Shown: positions 16,160 through 24,592 of the stretch, piece by piece | Position numbering within the stretch: the first letter of the stretch is position 1 | Layout of the letters: each line of letters starts with the position of its first letter | From: CAYJEQ01 sp964369235 | GTDB taxonomy: Bacteria > Bacillota > Clostridia > Oscillospirales > Ruminococcaceae | Length of the DNA stretch: 30,792 nucleotides | Reading direction: 5' to 3' | Assembly (NCBI GenBank): GCA_964369235.1 | Contig: CAYJEQ010000027.1 | Span: 1-30,792, forward strand | Program-made: the position numbers and the translations under genes | Notes under the pieces: generated by a model | What the model saw: the letters and a program-made list of their open reading frames with translations, nothing else | What the model was told of the DNA's origin: nothing | The model's database searches: none

Positions 16160-17065
16160 ATGACAAGAAAAAAGATGGAAATGGCAGGCGCGGTAGAAAG
16201 TCGCTCCCAGCTACAGGAAGTCTGGAGAAGATTTAAAAAGAATAAAATGGCAATGGCGGGTCTTTACTTTCTGGTTTTTCTAGTAATCGTATCATTAGGA
16301 ACTATAGTAATAGATATTGTTACACAGAATGGATTTTATGAAGGTAATGTAATTAAACAGGATCTTAAAAGTAAACTAGGGGCACCTAGTCTCGCCCATC
16401 CATTTGGTTATGATGAATTTGGACGAGATATGCTACTGCGTATGGCATGGGGTACAAGATACTCGCTATTTATGGGGGTTATCGCTATTGCATTTTCTAC
16501 AATACTAGGTGGTACACTGGGATCTATTGCTGGTTTTTACGGCAATAAGATAGATAATGTAATTATGAGATTTATGGATATACTTCTAGCTATACCATCA
16601 ATGCTACTTGCTATTGCTATAGTAGGTGCATTAGGCCCTAGTGAGTTTAATCTGCTTCTTGCTATTGCAATATCATATATTCCTACATTTGCTAGAACAG
16701 TTCGTGCAGCTGTACTTACCGTTCGTGAGCAGGAATATATCGAGTCAGCAAGAGCCCTAGGATGTGAGGACTCAAGAATTATTCTAAAATACATACTGCC
16801 AAATGCAATGGCACCTATTATAGTTCAGGCTACACTGGGGGTTGCAGGGGCGATTTTGTCCATAGCAGGTCTATCCTTCTTAGGACTAGGGATACAGCCT
16901 CCTACACCTGAGTGGGGCTCCATGCTTTCTAATGCTCGTACATATATGCGTGATTCATGGCATATTACTCTTGTGCCGGGTATGGGGATAATGCTAACAA
17001 TTTTAGCACTTAACCTAATGGGTGATGGTCTGAGAGATGCTCTAGACCCTCGTCTGAAAAACTAG
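16160..17065 (+). CDS. dppC: Dipeptide/oligopeptide ABC transporter permease, DppC/OppC type
   Basis: This 301-residue partner permease has a cytoplasmic N-terminus (SQLQEVWRRFKKNKMAMAG), then the first helix, the HPFGYDEFGRDMLLRMAWG segment characteristic of DppC/OppC, and the EAA motif EYIESARALGCEDSRIILKYILPN. It ends in the family pattern LMGDGLRDALDPRLKN. It starts 11 bases after the preceding stop with a GGGGG-type binding site and would form a heterodimer with the preceding permease. Confidence 0.92.
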   Translation: MTRKKMEMAGAVESRSQLQEVWRRFKKNKMAMAGLYFLVFLVIVSLGTIVIDIVTQNGFYEGNVIKQDLKSKLGAPSLAHPFGYDEFGRDMLLRMAWGTRYSLFMGVIAIAFSTILGGTLGSIAGFYGNKIDNVIMRFMDILLAIPSMLLAIAIVGALGPSEFNLLLAIAISYIPTFARTVRAAVLTVREQEYIESARALGCEDSRIILKYILPNAMAPIIVQATLGVAGAILSIAGLSFLGLGIQPPTPEWGSMLSNARTYMRDSWHITLVPGMGIMLTILALNLMGDGLRDALDPRLKN

Positions 17066-17099
17066 CAGAGTTAGACTAATTAGAGAGGGAGTACATAAA

Positions 17100-18101
17100 A
17101 TGTCCGAAAATAATAAACCACTATTACAGATACAAAATCTATCGGTAGAATACAGAACTGACGAAGGTGTTGTAGCTGCTGTAAGCAGTGTAGATCTAGA
17201 TATATTCACTGGTAAGACCCTAGGACTAGTAGGAGAAACAGGTGCTGGTAAAACAACCCTAGCAAGAAGTATCATGGGACTAATACCAAAGCCACCAGGA
17301 GAGATAATATCCGGCAGTATAGTGTATGATGATAAGGATCTTATCACCGTAGATGATACTACTATGAGATCCATAAGAGGGGCTCATATTTCTATGATTT
17401 TTCAGGATCCTATGACCAGTCTTAACCCTGTTATGACTGTAGGTGACCAGATTATGGAGGTAATACTACAGCACAATAAAGGCATTAGTAAAGAAGATGC
17501 CAATAAAAAGGTTTGTGAGATGTTAGAGCTTGTAGATATAGTATCTTCACGAGCAGGGGATTACCCACATCAGTTTTCAGGTGGTATGAAACAGCGAGTT
17601 ATTATCGCTATTGCTCTAGCCTGTAATCCTAAACTGCTTATAGCTGATGAGCCAACAACAGCCCTTGATGTAACAATACAGGCACAGGTTCTAGAAACTA
17701 TAAGAGATCTTAAGGCTAAAACCAACACATCAATGTTACTAATTACCCATGACTTAGGTGTGGTAGCGCAAAACTGTGATGATGTGGCAATTATATATGC
17801 TGGTGAGATTGTAGAGATAGGAACAGTGAGAGAGGTGTTTAAAAATCCTACTCATCCCTATACAATAGGGTTATTTGGATCTATACCAAATCTTACAGTT
17901 AATGTAAAAAGACTAACCCCAGTAGATGGGCTAATGCCTGATCCTACTAATTTGCCAGAAGGGTGTAAATTTCATCCTAGATGTCCTAGAGCAACAGAGG
18001 AGTGCAAAGTAGCAATCCCTGAGATTATCTCCCTGGAGGGTACACATAAAGTTCGTTGTATCCACAGTAAGGCAAATAAAACAGCAGGGGGTGAAAGCTA
18101 A
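17100..18101 (+). CDS. dppD: Peptide ABC transporter ATP-binding protein, DppD/OppD type
   Basis: This 333-residue ATPase has Walker A GETGAGKT (45-52), the canonical signature FSGG (Ser160, Gly161, Gly162), Walker B with Asp183-Glu184 and the D-loop SALD-equivalent TALD. The C-terminal oligo_HPY extension has the cysteine pattern GCKFHPRCP...C typical of peptide importer ATPases. It pairs with the next gene, whose start overlaps its stop by one base (TAATG). Confidence 0.93.
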   Translation: MSENNKPLLQIQNLSVEYRTDEGVVAAVSSVDLDIFTGKTLGLVGETGAGKTTLARSIMGLIPKPPGEIISGSIVYDDKDLITVDDTTMRSIRGAHISMIFQDPMTSLNPVMTVGDQIMEVILQHNKGISKEDANKKVCEMLELVDIVSSRAGDYPHQFSGGMKQRVIIAIALACNPKLLIADEPTTALDVTIQAQVLETIRDLKAKTNTSMLLITHDLGVVAQNCDDVAIIYAGEIVEIGTVREVFKNPTHPYTIGLFGSIPNLTVNVKRLTPVDGLMPDPTNLPEGCKFHPRCPRATEECKVAIPEIISLEGTHKVRCIHSKANKTAGGES

Positions 18102-19069
18102 TGTCAGAGATTAAAAAAGACATACTAACGGTAAATGGTTTAAAAAAGTATTTTGATACACCGGGAGGAAAGCTTCACGCTGTAGATGATATAAACTTTA
18201 CTATTAAAGAAGGTGAAACCCTAGGTATTGTAGGGGAGTCCGGTTGTGGTAAATCCACTACAGGTAGAGCTATACTAAGATTACATGAGCCTACAGCAGG
18301 TGAGGTAATCTTTAATGGTGAGAATATCCTAAACTACGATAAAGCTCAGATGAAAAATCTTCGTAAGGAGATGCAGATAATATTTCAGGATCCATTTGCT
18401 TCTCTTAATCCTCGTATGACTGTATCAGAAGCTATTATGGAGCCACTTATTGTTCATGGCATATATGATAAGAAGGATACAGATACCCTAAGAAAAAAAG
18501 CCCTAGAATTAATGGAACTAGTAGGTCTTGCAAATAGACTGGTAAATACCTATCCCCATGAGTTAGATGGTGGACGCCGTCAGAGAATAGGTATAGCTAG
18601 AGCCTTGGCACTTAATCCTAAATTTATTGTATGTGATGAGCCAGTATCAGCCCTAGATGTATCCATTCAGGCACAGATACTTAATCTGATGCAGGATTTA
18701 CAGGAAGAGTTTGGACTTACATATATGTTTATTACCCATGATTTATCGGTAGTAAAGCATTTCTCTAATCATATAGGGGTAATGTATCTGGGCCAGATGG
18801 TTGAAAAATGTAGCTCAGAACAGTTATTTAGAAATCCTCGTCATCCATATACAAAAGCTCTATTATCGGCTATACCAGTACCAGATCCAGATTATCCATT
18901 AGAGAGGATCATGATGAAAGGCGAGCTAACCAGCCCAATTAACCCAGAGCCGGGCTGTAGATTTGCCAAAAGATGCCCTATGGCACAGCCAGAGTGTTTT
19001 ACCACTGTACAGCAACTTGTAGAGGTGGAAGAAGGACATTTTGTTGCCTGTGGGCTAGTTACCAAGTAA
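18101..19069 (+). CDS. dppF: Peptide ABC transporter ATP-binding protein, DppF/OppF type
   Basis: This 322-residue ATPase has Walker A GESGCGKS (45-52), Walker B CDEP with Asp179-Glu180, and the H-loop in MFITHDLSVVKH. Its signature motif reads ELDGGRRQR with Asp156 where most ABC ATPases have Ser, so the pair carries one canonical site (in DppD) and one atypical site. The C-terminus has the oligo_HPY pattern GCRFAKRCP...C. The start overlaps the dppD stop, implying coupled translation. Confidence 0.93.
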   Translation: MSEIKKDILTVNGLKKYFDTPGGKLHAVDDINFTIKEGETLGIVGESGCGKSTTGRAILRLHEPTAGEVIFNGENILNYDKAQMKNLRKEMQIIFQDPFASLNPRMTVSEAIMEPLIVHGIYDKKDTDTLRKKALELMELVGLANRLVNTYPHELDGGRRQRIGIARALALNPKFIVCDEPVSALDVSIQAQILNLMQDLQEEFGLTYMFITHDLSVVKHFSNHIGVMYLGQMVEKCSSEQLFRNPRHPYTKALLSAIPVPDPDYPLERIMMKGELTSPINPEPGCRFAKRCPMAQPECFTTVQQLVEVEEGHFVACGLVTK

Positions 19070-19085
19070 GGTAACATATATTAGC

Positions 19086-19103
19086 ATAAAGCTTAGGCTT
19101 TAT
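19086..19103 (+). repeat. Small hairpin between dppF and dppA
   Basis: ATAAAGC (19086-19092) and GCTTTAT (19097-19103) form a perfect 7-bp stem with a 4-base loop, followed by an A-rich stretch. It may act as a partial transcription stop or as mRNA protection ahead of the binding-protein gene. Confidence 0.4.
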
Positions 19104-19137
19104 ATAAAAATTAAAATCAGGGTAGATGTTATATAAG

Positions 19138-19164
19138 TTGACAAAATACTTAATACATTATACC
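19138..19164 (+). promoter_or_regulatory. Possible internal promoter for dppA
   Basis: A perfect TTGACA (19138-19143) is followed by TATACC (19159-19164) at a short 15-base spacing. A dedicated promoter would let the binding protein be made in excess over the membrane parts. The spacing is not ideal, so this is tentative. Confidence 0.4.
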
Positions 19165-19185
19165 TAAAGAAAGTAGGGTAAACAG

Positions 19186-20754
19186 ATGAAAAAGATCATG
19201 GCATTACTTCTTGCAGCTTCCATGCTTAGCTTAGCAGCATGTGGCTCAAGCGAACCAAGTTCCACAGCGACTGATAGCGGATCCGCAAGCACTGGTGGAG
19301 ATAGCTCCCAGACAGCAGAAGGCACAACCTACAAAGATACACTAATTTGGGGACAGGGTGCTGATATTACAAGTATCGACCCACACCAAGGTAAAGAAAC
19401 AACAGCTGTACAGGTAACAAAGCATATTTTTGATACACTATTTGTAGTAAACGAAGCTGGTGACATCGAAGGTCTACTATGTGAAAGCTGGACACAGGAC
19501 GATGATGTTACTTATACATTTAAAATTCGTCAGGGTGTAAAATTCCACGATGGTAGTGATATGACAGCAGAAGATGTTAAATACTCTCTAGACAGAGCTA
19601 TTGCATCCTCTTCCGTATCCTATATTGTTGACTTTATCGACACTGTAGAGGTAATTGATGAGTACACAGTTAAGGTAACACTAGACGCACCATATGCACC
19701 AGCTCTAAGAAACCTAGCTGTTCCATACTCTGCAATTATCCCAAGTGAAACAGGCGATGCAACAGGTGAGGCATATGTGCCAATCGGTACAGGTCCTTAC
19801 CAGTTTGTTGAATGGAAACAGGGTGATAGTGCTACACTAAAAGCTAATCCTGATTACTTCCGTGGAGCACCTCTAACCGAAAATATTATTATGAAGGTTA
19901 TTCCAGAAGCATCTCAGAGAACAATCGCACTGGAAACAGGCGAGATTGATCTATCCTATGATATCCTTCCTAATGACCTAACAAAGGTAGAGGAAAATTC
20001 TGAATTAGTACTACACAATATCCCTTCATATACTACATTCTATATGTCTATGAATATGAATAATGCACCGTTTGACAATCAGCTAGTGCGTCAGGCAGTA
20101 AACCACGCTATTGATCGTCAGGCTATTGTTGATTATGTAGCATATGGCGCTGGTGCTCCAGCTGACTCCATTATCGCTCCTGGTGTATATGGTTACTACA
20201 GCACAGGCGTGTATGAGTACAGCCCAGAAAAAGCTAAGGAACTACTTGCAGAAGCTGGTTATGCTGATGGTTTTAAAACAACTCTATATGTAAATGATAA
20301 TCAGGCTCGTATAGAAGTGTGCCAGGCAATTCAGGGTATGCTAATGGAAGTTGGTATCGAAGCAGAAATCATCGTAGAAGAGTTTGGTACATTTATTAAC
20401 ACAACAACTACAGGTACCCATGATATGGCTTACTTTGGTTGGGTAACATCTACAATTGATGCTGACTACACATACTACTCTGTTATCCACTCCACACAGC
20501 AGGGTTCTCCTGGTAACAGAACATTTATTGCTGATCCAGCAGCTGATGCTCTAATCGAAACAGGTAGATCTAGCACAGAAGATGCAACAAGACAAAAAGC
20601 ATACGAAGATCTAGCAGTGCTACTACATGATACAGCAAACAATGCTCCAATTATCTACACAGGTATGACAGTTGGTGCAAATGCTAAGGTAGAAGGATTT
20701 GTAACTGATCCAATCGGATACCACTACCTAAAAGATGTAAGAGTTGCTGAGTAA
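19186..20754 (+). CDS. dppA: Peptide ABC transporter substrate-binding lipoprotein, DppA/OppA type
   Basis: This 522-residue SBP_bac_5 family protein has a lipoprotein signal peptide (lipobox LAAC, Cys19), a Ser/Thr/Gly-rich linker to about residue 47, and then the mature domain. The family pattern EGLLCESWTQDDDVTYTFKI...GVKFHDGSDMTAEDVKYSLDR is clear. It captures the solute outside the membrane and delivers it to the DppB-DppC permease. Family members bind dipeptides, oligopeptides, nickel complexes or other small molecules, and the ligand cannot be read from sequence. It is the last transporter gene, followed by a long hairpin and the creatininase-family gene. Confidence 0.92.
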   Translation: MKKIMALLLAASMLSLAACGSSEPSSTATDSGSASTGGDSSQTAEGTTYKDTLIWGQGADITSIDPHQGKETTAVQVTKHIFDTLFVVNEAGDIEGLLCESWTQDDDVTYTFKIRQGVKFHDGSDMTAEDVKYSLDRAIASSSVSYIVDFIDTVEVIDEYTVKVTLDAPYAPALRNLAVPYSAIIPSETGDATGEAYVPIGTGPYQFVEWKQGDSATLKANPDYFRGAPLTENIIMKVIPEASQRTIALETGEIDLSYDILPNDLTKVEENSELVLHNIPSYTTFYMSMNMNNAPFDNQLVRQAVNHAIDRQAIVDYVAYGAGAPADSIIAPGVYGYYSTGVYEYSPEKAKELLAEAGYADGFKTTLYVNDNQARIEVCQAIQGMLMEVGIEAEIIVEEFGTFINTTTTGTHDMAYFGWVTSTIDADYTYYSVIHSTQQGSPGNRTFIADPAADALIETGRSSTEDATRQKAYEDLAVLLHDTANNAPIIYTGMTVGANAKVEGFVTDPIGYHYLKDVRVAE

Positions 20755-20790
20755 TAAGAAAATTATTATTATACATAAAAGTATATAATT

Positions 20791-20829
20791 TATCACTTTA
20801 CCCTCGCCTTAGGCGGGGGTAAAGTGATA
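20791..20829 (+). terminator. Very long hairpin after dppA, no U-tract
   Basis: TATCACTTTACCC-t-CGCC (20791-20808) pairs with GGCG-g-GGGTAAAGTGATA (20812-20829), 18 pairs with one T-G and a 3-base loop. No T-run follows. It may stabilise the 3' end of the transporter mRNA or terminate in another way. Confidence 0.6.
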
Positions 20830-20867
20830 GTAAAATGGATATTAAAGATAGCTTTAGTAATAGTTTA

Positions 20868-20895
20868 TTGACATTAGGTAATTCTATAGTAAAAT
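20868..20895 (+). promoter_or_regulatory. Likely sigma-A promoter of the creatininase-family gene
   Basis: TTGACA (20868-20873) and TAAAAT (20890-20895) are separated by 16 bases, about 37 bases before the gene start. It follows the long hairpin, so the gene may be transcribed on its own as well as by read-through. Confidence 0.6.
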
Positions 20896-20931
20896 ATATT
20901 TATATGAGTTTTAGAAAGGTAGGAGTAAAAT

Positions 20932-21696
20932 ATGCGTTTAGCAAATATGTCCTGGATTCATGCAGAGGAGTATTTTAAGAATAATGATACTGTAATTATA
21001 GCAGTAGGAAGTATTGAGTCCCATGGTAGACATCTACCACTGGGTACAGATACACTAATACCAGATAGAATACTAGAGTTAATTGAAGCCCAAAATGATA
21101 AAATAATGATCTGCCCAACTATACCTTATGGTGCAACAGATTCCTTTATGGGGTTTCCTGGTACAGTAAGCTTAGGCACTGATGTACTATATCAGGTACT
21201 AGAGAAGGTTGTAATGGGTATGTATAAGCATGGTGCGAGAAAATTCATTATCCTAAACGGACATGGTGGCAATATTAAAACCATTGAAAAAGTAGGTCTC
21301 CTAGTTGAGGAAAAAGGTGGACTGCTAGCTTGTCTAAACTGGTGGTTAATGGCTTGGGATATGAAAGCTGAGTGGAAAGGTGGCCACGGTGGCGCCGAGG
21401 AAACAGCAGGGGTAATGGGTGTGGATCCATCTCTAGTGCTTACTGAAGAAATTGGTGGAGAGCTAGAGTTCTTCCATCTATCTGATAGTATGCAGACTAC
21501 AGGGTTTAATACAGTAAATTATAAGGGTGTTCATGTTAATATTATTAGAAAGGTAGATAGTATTAATAATAATGGTTGGATTGGCCCTGATCATCCTTCT
21601 AAGGCAACTGTAGAATGGGGAGTTGAGATGTTACAAACCTCAGCAGACTATATCAGCGATTTTGCTAATGAGTTTAGTAAGCTTAATCTAGGTTAA
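20932..21696 (+). CDS. Creatininase-family amidohydrolase
   Basis: This 254-residue protein has the family metal-site motifs: GSIESHGRHLPLGTD with Glu29, His31 and Asp40, NGHGGN (109-114) and GGHGGAEET with His152 and Glu157. The family contains creatininases, formamide hydrolases of riboflavin/F420 synthesis and many uncharacterised cyclic-amide hydrolases, usually with two metal ions. A strong AGGAG ribosome binding site precedes ATG. It lies directly after a peptide/small-molecule importer with its own promoter, suggesting that the imported solute or its product is hydrolysed here. The substrate is unknown. Confidence 0.85.
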   Translation: MRLANMSWIHAEEYFKNNDTVIIAVGSIESHGRHLPLGTDTLIPDRILELIEAQNDKIMICPTIPYGATDSFMGFPGTVSLGTDVLYQVLEKVVMGMYKHGARKFIILNGHGGNIKTIEKVGLLVEEKGGLLACLNWWLMAWDMKAEWKGGHGGAEETAGVMGVDPSLVLTEEIGGELEFFHLSDSMQTTGFNTVNYKGVHVNIIRKVDSINNNGWIGPDHPSKATVEWGVEMLQTSADYISDFANEFSKLNLG

Positions 21697-21703
21697 TTAA
21701 ACA

Positions 21704-21746
21704 ATACAGGGGATATCCATGTAAAACCAGTGGATATTCCCTGTAT
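21704..21746 (+). terminator. 16-pair hairpin after the creatininase-family gene
   Basis: ATACAGGG-g-ATATCCA (21704-21719) pairs with TGGATAT-t-CCCTGTAT (21731-21746) around an 11-base loop. It begins 8 bases after the stop codon. There is no U-tract, as with the hairpin after dppA. Confidence 0.6.
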
Positions 21747-21856
21747 AATCTTCTCTGTAAACTTTGTTGGGGCTTTAATGTAGTGAGGTTTGATAAGTTT
21801 AGATTAGTTATATTTTGCTTATAAAAAGATATAGTTTATAGGGATAGGAGTGTAAT

Positions 21857-22792
21857 ATGTTAGAAGTGTGTTTTAGTGACTCTGTAAAAGGTGCAATATC
21901 ATATGCACAACACTGTAATAGTAACAGTGCAGGTGCAATTGGAGTAATTACAGATAAAAAAGGTATTTTTGCTTTTTTTGAAAAGAGAAGAGCAGTAAAG
22001 GAATATAAAAAAAGAAAAAAGGAACTACAAAAAATTGCTGTACCACTAGGTGGGAAAAGAGAAGATATTATAGGTATTTCTTTTGATTTATCACAAGATG
22101 ATATAAGCTCAGAGATTTGTTTGGAGAACTGTCCACGAAAAGATTTTATACGATCTATATATTCTTTTGATAGACATAATATAGGTATAGATATGGAAGA
22201 ATCTATAGGTGAATTTTGGAGTAATTGTATAGATGATTTAGAAAAAATAAAATCATATCCACCAGAAATACGAGTTTGGTTAGATAGTACACCAGAGGCT
22301 CAATGTGGCCTGCTATTTCTTGCAGATTTATTAAAAGAAAGTCAAACTGTAATTCATATAGTAGAGCTACCAAAGCAAATAGTAAGAGAAGATAATACCA
22401 TTATAGAATATAGAGGTTGGGGAGAGATAGAGCCAGAGCGATATGGAACATTTATAAATGGACAAAGGGTGCTTAGTAGAAAAAATATTTTAGACTTAGC
22501 TAACAGATGGCAACAATTAAAATCAGAAAATTCCCCACTGAGAGTAATAGAAAATGGCTTGATAATTAGCGCTGATATAAACTATTATGATGATCTTATC
22601 AGAAAAGAGTTTCCAAAAGATAGTTGTGGAATAGCTTACATTATTGGGCGTGGTTTAGGTAAACAAAAAATTCCAACAGGAGATGTTTTTATTGCAAAGA
22701 GGATACAGGAATTTATCAGAGTAGGAGAATTAGAAGTTATTAGTAATTATAATGATGAATTTTATAGTACTATTGTGAAATGCCCTAGATGA
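21857..22792 (+). CDS. DUF1835/DUF3658 domain protein
   Basis: This 311-residue protein of unknown function has the DUF1835 N-terminal pattern: LEVCFSDSVKGAISYA at the start, a central IRVWLDSTPEAQCGLLFLADLL and the Gly-x-Gly-Glu-x-x-Pro-like WGEIEPERYG. The C-terminal region with DINYYDDLIRKEF fits DUF3658. No signal peptide or membrane segment is seen. An AGGAG site precedes ATG. Its codon use is richer in TTA, AAA and ATA than the neighbours, suggesting low expression or later acquisition. It is a single gene with its own terminator and no clear promoter. The domain call rests on pattern memory and is fairly likely. Confidence 0.7.
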   Translation: MLEVCFSDSVKGAISYAQHCNSNSAGAIGVITDKKGIFAFFEKRRAVKEYKKRKKELQKIAVPLGGKREDIIGISFDLSQDDISSEICLENCPRKDFIRSIYSFDRHNIGIDMEESIGEFWSNCIDDLEKIKSYPPEIRVWLDSTPEAQCGLLFLADLLKESQTVIHIVELPKQIVREDNTIIEYRGWGEIEPERYGTFINGQRVLSRKNILDLANRWQQLKSENSPLRVIENGLIISADINYYDDLIRKEFPKDSCGIAYIIGRGLGKQKIPTGDVFIAKRIQEFIRVGELEVISNYNDEFYSTIVKCPR

Positions 22793-22810
22793 ATATAATT
22801 AGTGAAAATT

Positions 22811-22852
22811 AAAACTGTTACTTTCAATTATTTTTTGATAGTGACAGTTTTT
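22811..22852 (+). terminator. Intrinsic terminator after the DUF1835 gene
   Basis: AAAACTGTTACT (22811-22822) pairs with AGTGACAGTTTT (22840-22851) with one T-G pair and a 17-base loop, ending in five Ts. It begins 18 bases after the stop. Confidence 0.75.
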
Positions 22853-23158
22853 AGGTTTTATATCAATTGTTAGGGCGACTTCCGTTGTAGGAGATGGATA
22901 GGACCCCATATAATTTTACCTAAGTATTTGATAAAGAATTTTTTATAAACTCTACAATGTAAATTTTGATTTTTATAGTCATTTTAACAGAATAATAACA
23001 ATCTAAAATGTAATATTTTACAAAAAATTCTGCATAAATATTTTTTTAACAAAAGTCTCTTGCATATTATATACGAATGTGGTATACTATCAAATGTACC
23101 AAATCGGTATACATTTTATATATTGAATTGATAATAATTTATCAGGAGGATTTTAAAG
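22853..23158 (+). other. Intergenic region upstream of nox
   Basis: These 306 bases hold no gene. The first about 50 bases (22865-22915) are less AT-rich than the rest and begin AATTGT-T-AGGGC, close to the head of the repeat in the transposase gene; this may be a decayed element. The remainder is AT-rich and ends with the nox promoter and a repeated GGTATAC motif (23081-23087 and 23106-23112). Confidence 0.5.
23060..23088 (+). promoter_or_regulatory. Sigma-A promoter of nox with flanking GGTATAC repeats
   Basis: TTGCAT (23060-23065) and TATACT (23083-23088) are separated by 17 bases. The start is expected near 23095, just before an imperfect inverted repeat (AAATGTACC/GGTATACATTT, about 23092-23116). 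GGTATAC occurs both across the -10 box and downstream of the start, a position suited to a repressor. It does not match the Rex or PerR box consensus that I know. Confidence 0.7.
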
Positions 23159-24493
23159 ATGAGCAAGATAGTAGTAGTAGGAGCAAACCACGCAGGTACA
23201 GCCTGTATTAACACAATTCTAGATAATTACAAGGATAATGAAGTAGTAGTCTTTGATTCTAACAGTAATATTAGCTTTTTAGGATGTGGGATGGCACTGT
23301 GGATTGGTAATCAGATTGATTCAGCAGATGGACTATTCTACTCTAATAAGGAAACTCTAGAGGGTAAAGGCGCAACTGTGCATATGGAAACAAAGGTTTC
23401 CTCCATTGATTATGTAAATAAAGTAGTAACAGCTACAGGCAAAGACGGCACAGTATATAATGAAAGCTATGATAAGTTAATTCTAGCAACTGGATCATGG
23501 CCAATAGAGCCTAAGCTACCGGGTGCTGATCTTAAAAATGTTCAATATGTAAAACTATACCAGCACGCAGCAGAGGTTATAGAAAAATTAAAAGACAATG
23601 AAGGCATTAAAAATGTAACAGTAGTTGGTGCAGGATACATCGGTGTTGAACTGGCAGAAGCTTTCCAGAGATGTGGCAAGAACACCACATTAATAGACAT
23701 TGCAGAAAACTGCCTATCTAGTTACTATGATGATAATTTTACCCAGAAAATGACCGATGTACTATGTAAGAATGGTGTAAATGTTGAGTTTGGCCAGAGA
23801 GTTCTAGAAATAAAGGGTACAGATAAAGTAGAAAAAATCATCACAGACAAAAAAGAAATTGACTGTGATATGGTGGTACTAGCTATTGGATTTATGCCTA
23901 ATACTGCCCTAGGTAGGGATACACTAGAGGTATATAAAAATGGCGCATACAAGGTTGACCTAAACCAAAAAACCAGCCTAGAAGATGTATATGCAATCGG
24001 TGACTGTGCAACAGTATATGATAACTCTATTAAAGATGTTAACTATATAGCCCTAGCTACAAACGCAGTTCGTTCTGGTATTGTAGCAGGACATAATGTA
24101 TGTGGCACTAAGCTAGATTCTATCGGTGTACAGGGGTCTAATGGTATCTCAATCTATGGCTACAACATGGTGTCTACAGGTATCACACTGTGTAAGGCAC
24201 TAAACCTAGGTTATGAGGCACTAGTAACAGATTACACAGATAATCAGAAGCCAGAATTTATTAAGGAAAATGAAGAAGTTTCCATTAGAATAGTATACTG
24301 TGCTAAAACAAGACGAGTTCTTGGTGCACAGATGGCTTCTTACTATGATCTATCCATGGGTATCCATATGTTCTCCCTAGCAATTCAGGAAGGGGTTACA
24401 ATCGACAAGCTAAAGCTAATGGATGTATTCTTCCTACCACATTTTAACAAGCCATATAACTACATTACAATGGCAGCTATTACAGCTGAGTAA
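23159..24493 (+). CDS. nox: NADH oxidase / CoA-disulfide reductase family flavoprotein
   Basis: This 444-residue FAD- and NAD-dependent enzyme has an N-terminal FAD site (VVVGANHAGTAC), the single redox-active cysteine in SFLGCGMALWIG (Cys43) typical of water-forming NADH oxidases, an NADH site (VVGAGYIGVELAEAF) and the FAD-binding DVYAIGDCAT segment. The C-terminal dimerisation domain ends with DVFFLPHFNKPYNYI. The likely reaction is four-electron reduction of oxygen to water with NADH, giving oxygen defence and NAD regeneration in an otherwise anaerobic type of cell. CoA-disulfide reductase activity remains possible. A perfect AGGAGG precedes ATG. It has its own promoter and terminator. Confidence 0.9.
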   Translation: MSKIVVVGANHAGTACINTILDNYKDNEVVVFDSNSNISFLGCGMALWIGNQIDSADGLFYSNKETLEGKGATVHMETKVSSIDYVNKVVTATGKDGTVYNESYDKLILATGSWPIEPKLPGADLKNVQYVKLYQHAAEVIEKLKDNEGIKNVTVVGAGYIGVELAEAFQRCGKNTTLIDIAENCLSSYYDDNFTQKMTDVLCKNGVNVEFGQRVLEIKGTDKVEKIITDKKEIDCDMVVLAIGFMPNTALGRDTLEVYKNGAYKVDLNQKTSLEDVYAIGDCATVYDNSIKDVNYIALATNAVRSGIVAGHNVCGTKLDSIGVQGSNGISIYGYNMVSTGITLCKALNLGYEALVTDYTDNQKPEFIKENEEVSIRIVYCAKTRRVLGAQMASYYDLSMGIHMFSLAIQEGVTIDKLKLMDVFFLPHFNKPYNYITMAAITAE

Positions 24494-24538
24494 GATGTAA
24501 AGAAGAGTTAATTTACCAATGAGCTACTTGTAAAAAAT

Positions 24539-24579
24539 AAGCAACCACTATCAAAACCTGATAGTGGTTGCTTTGTTTT
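24539..24579 (+). terminator. Intrinsic terminator of nox
   Basis: AAGCAACCACTATCA (24539-24553) pairs perfectly with TGATAGTGGTTGCTT (24559-24573) around a 5-base loop and runs into TTTGTTTTG. It may also serve the opposite-strand transposase gene that ends at 24593. Confidence 0.9.
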
Positions 24580-24592
24580 GTAGCGAGTATAG

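Noticed and set aside
23066..23116. Rex or PerR operator at nox
   Set aside because: The repeat does not match either consensus that I know; kept only as an unassigned motif.
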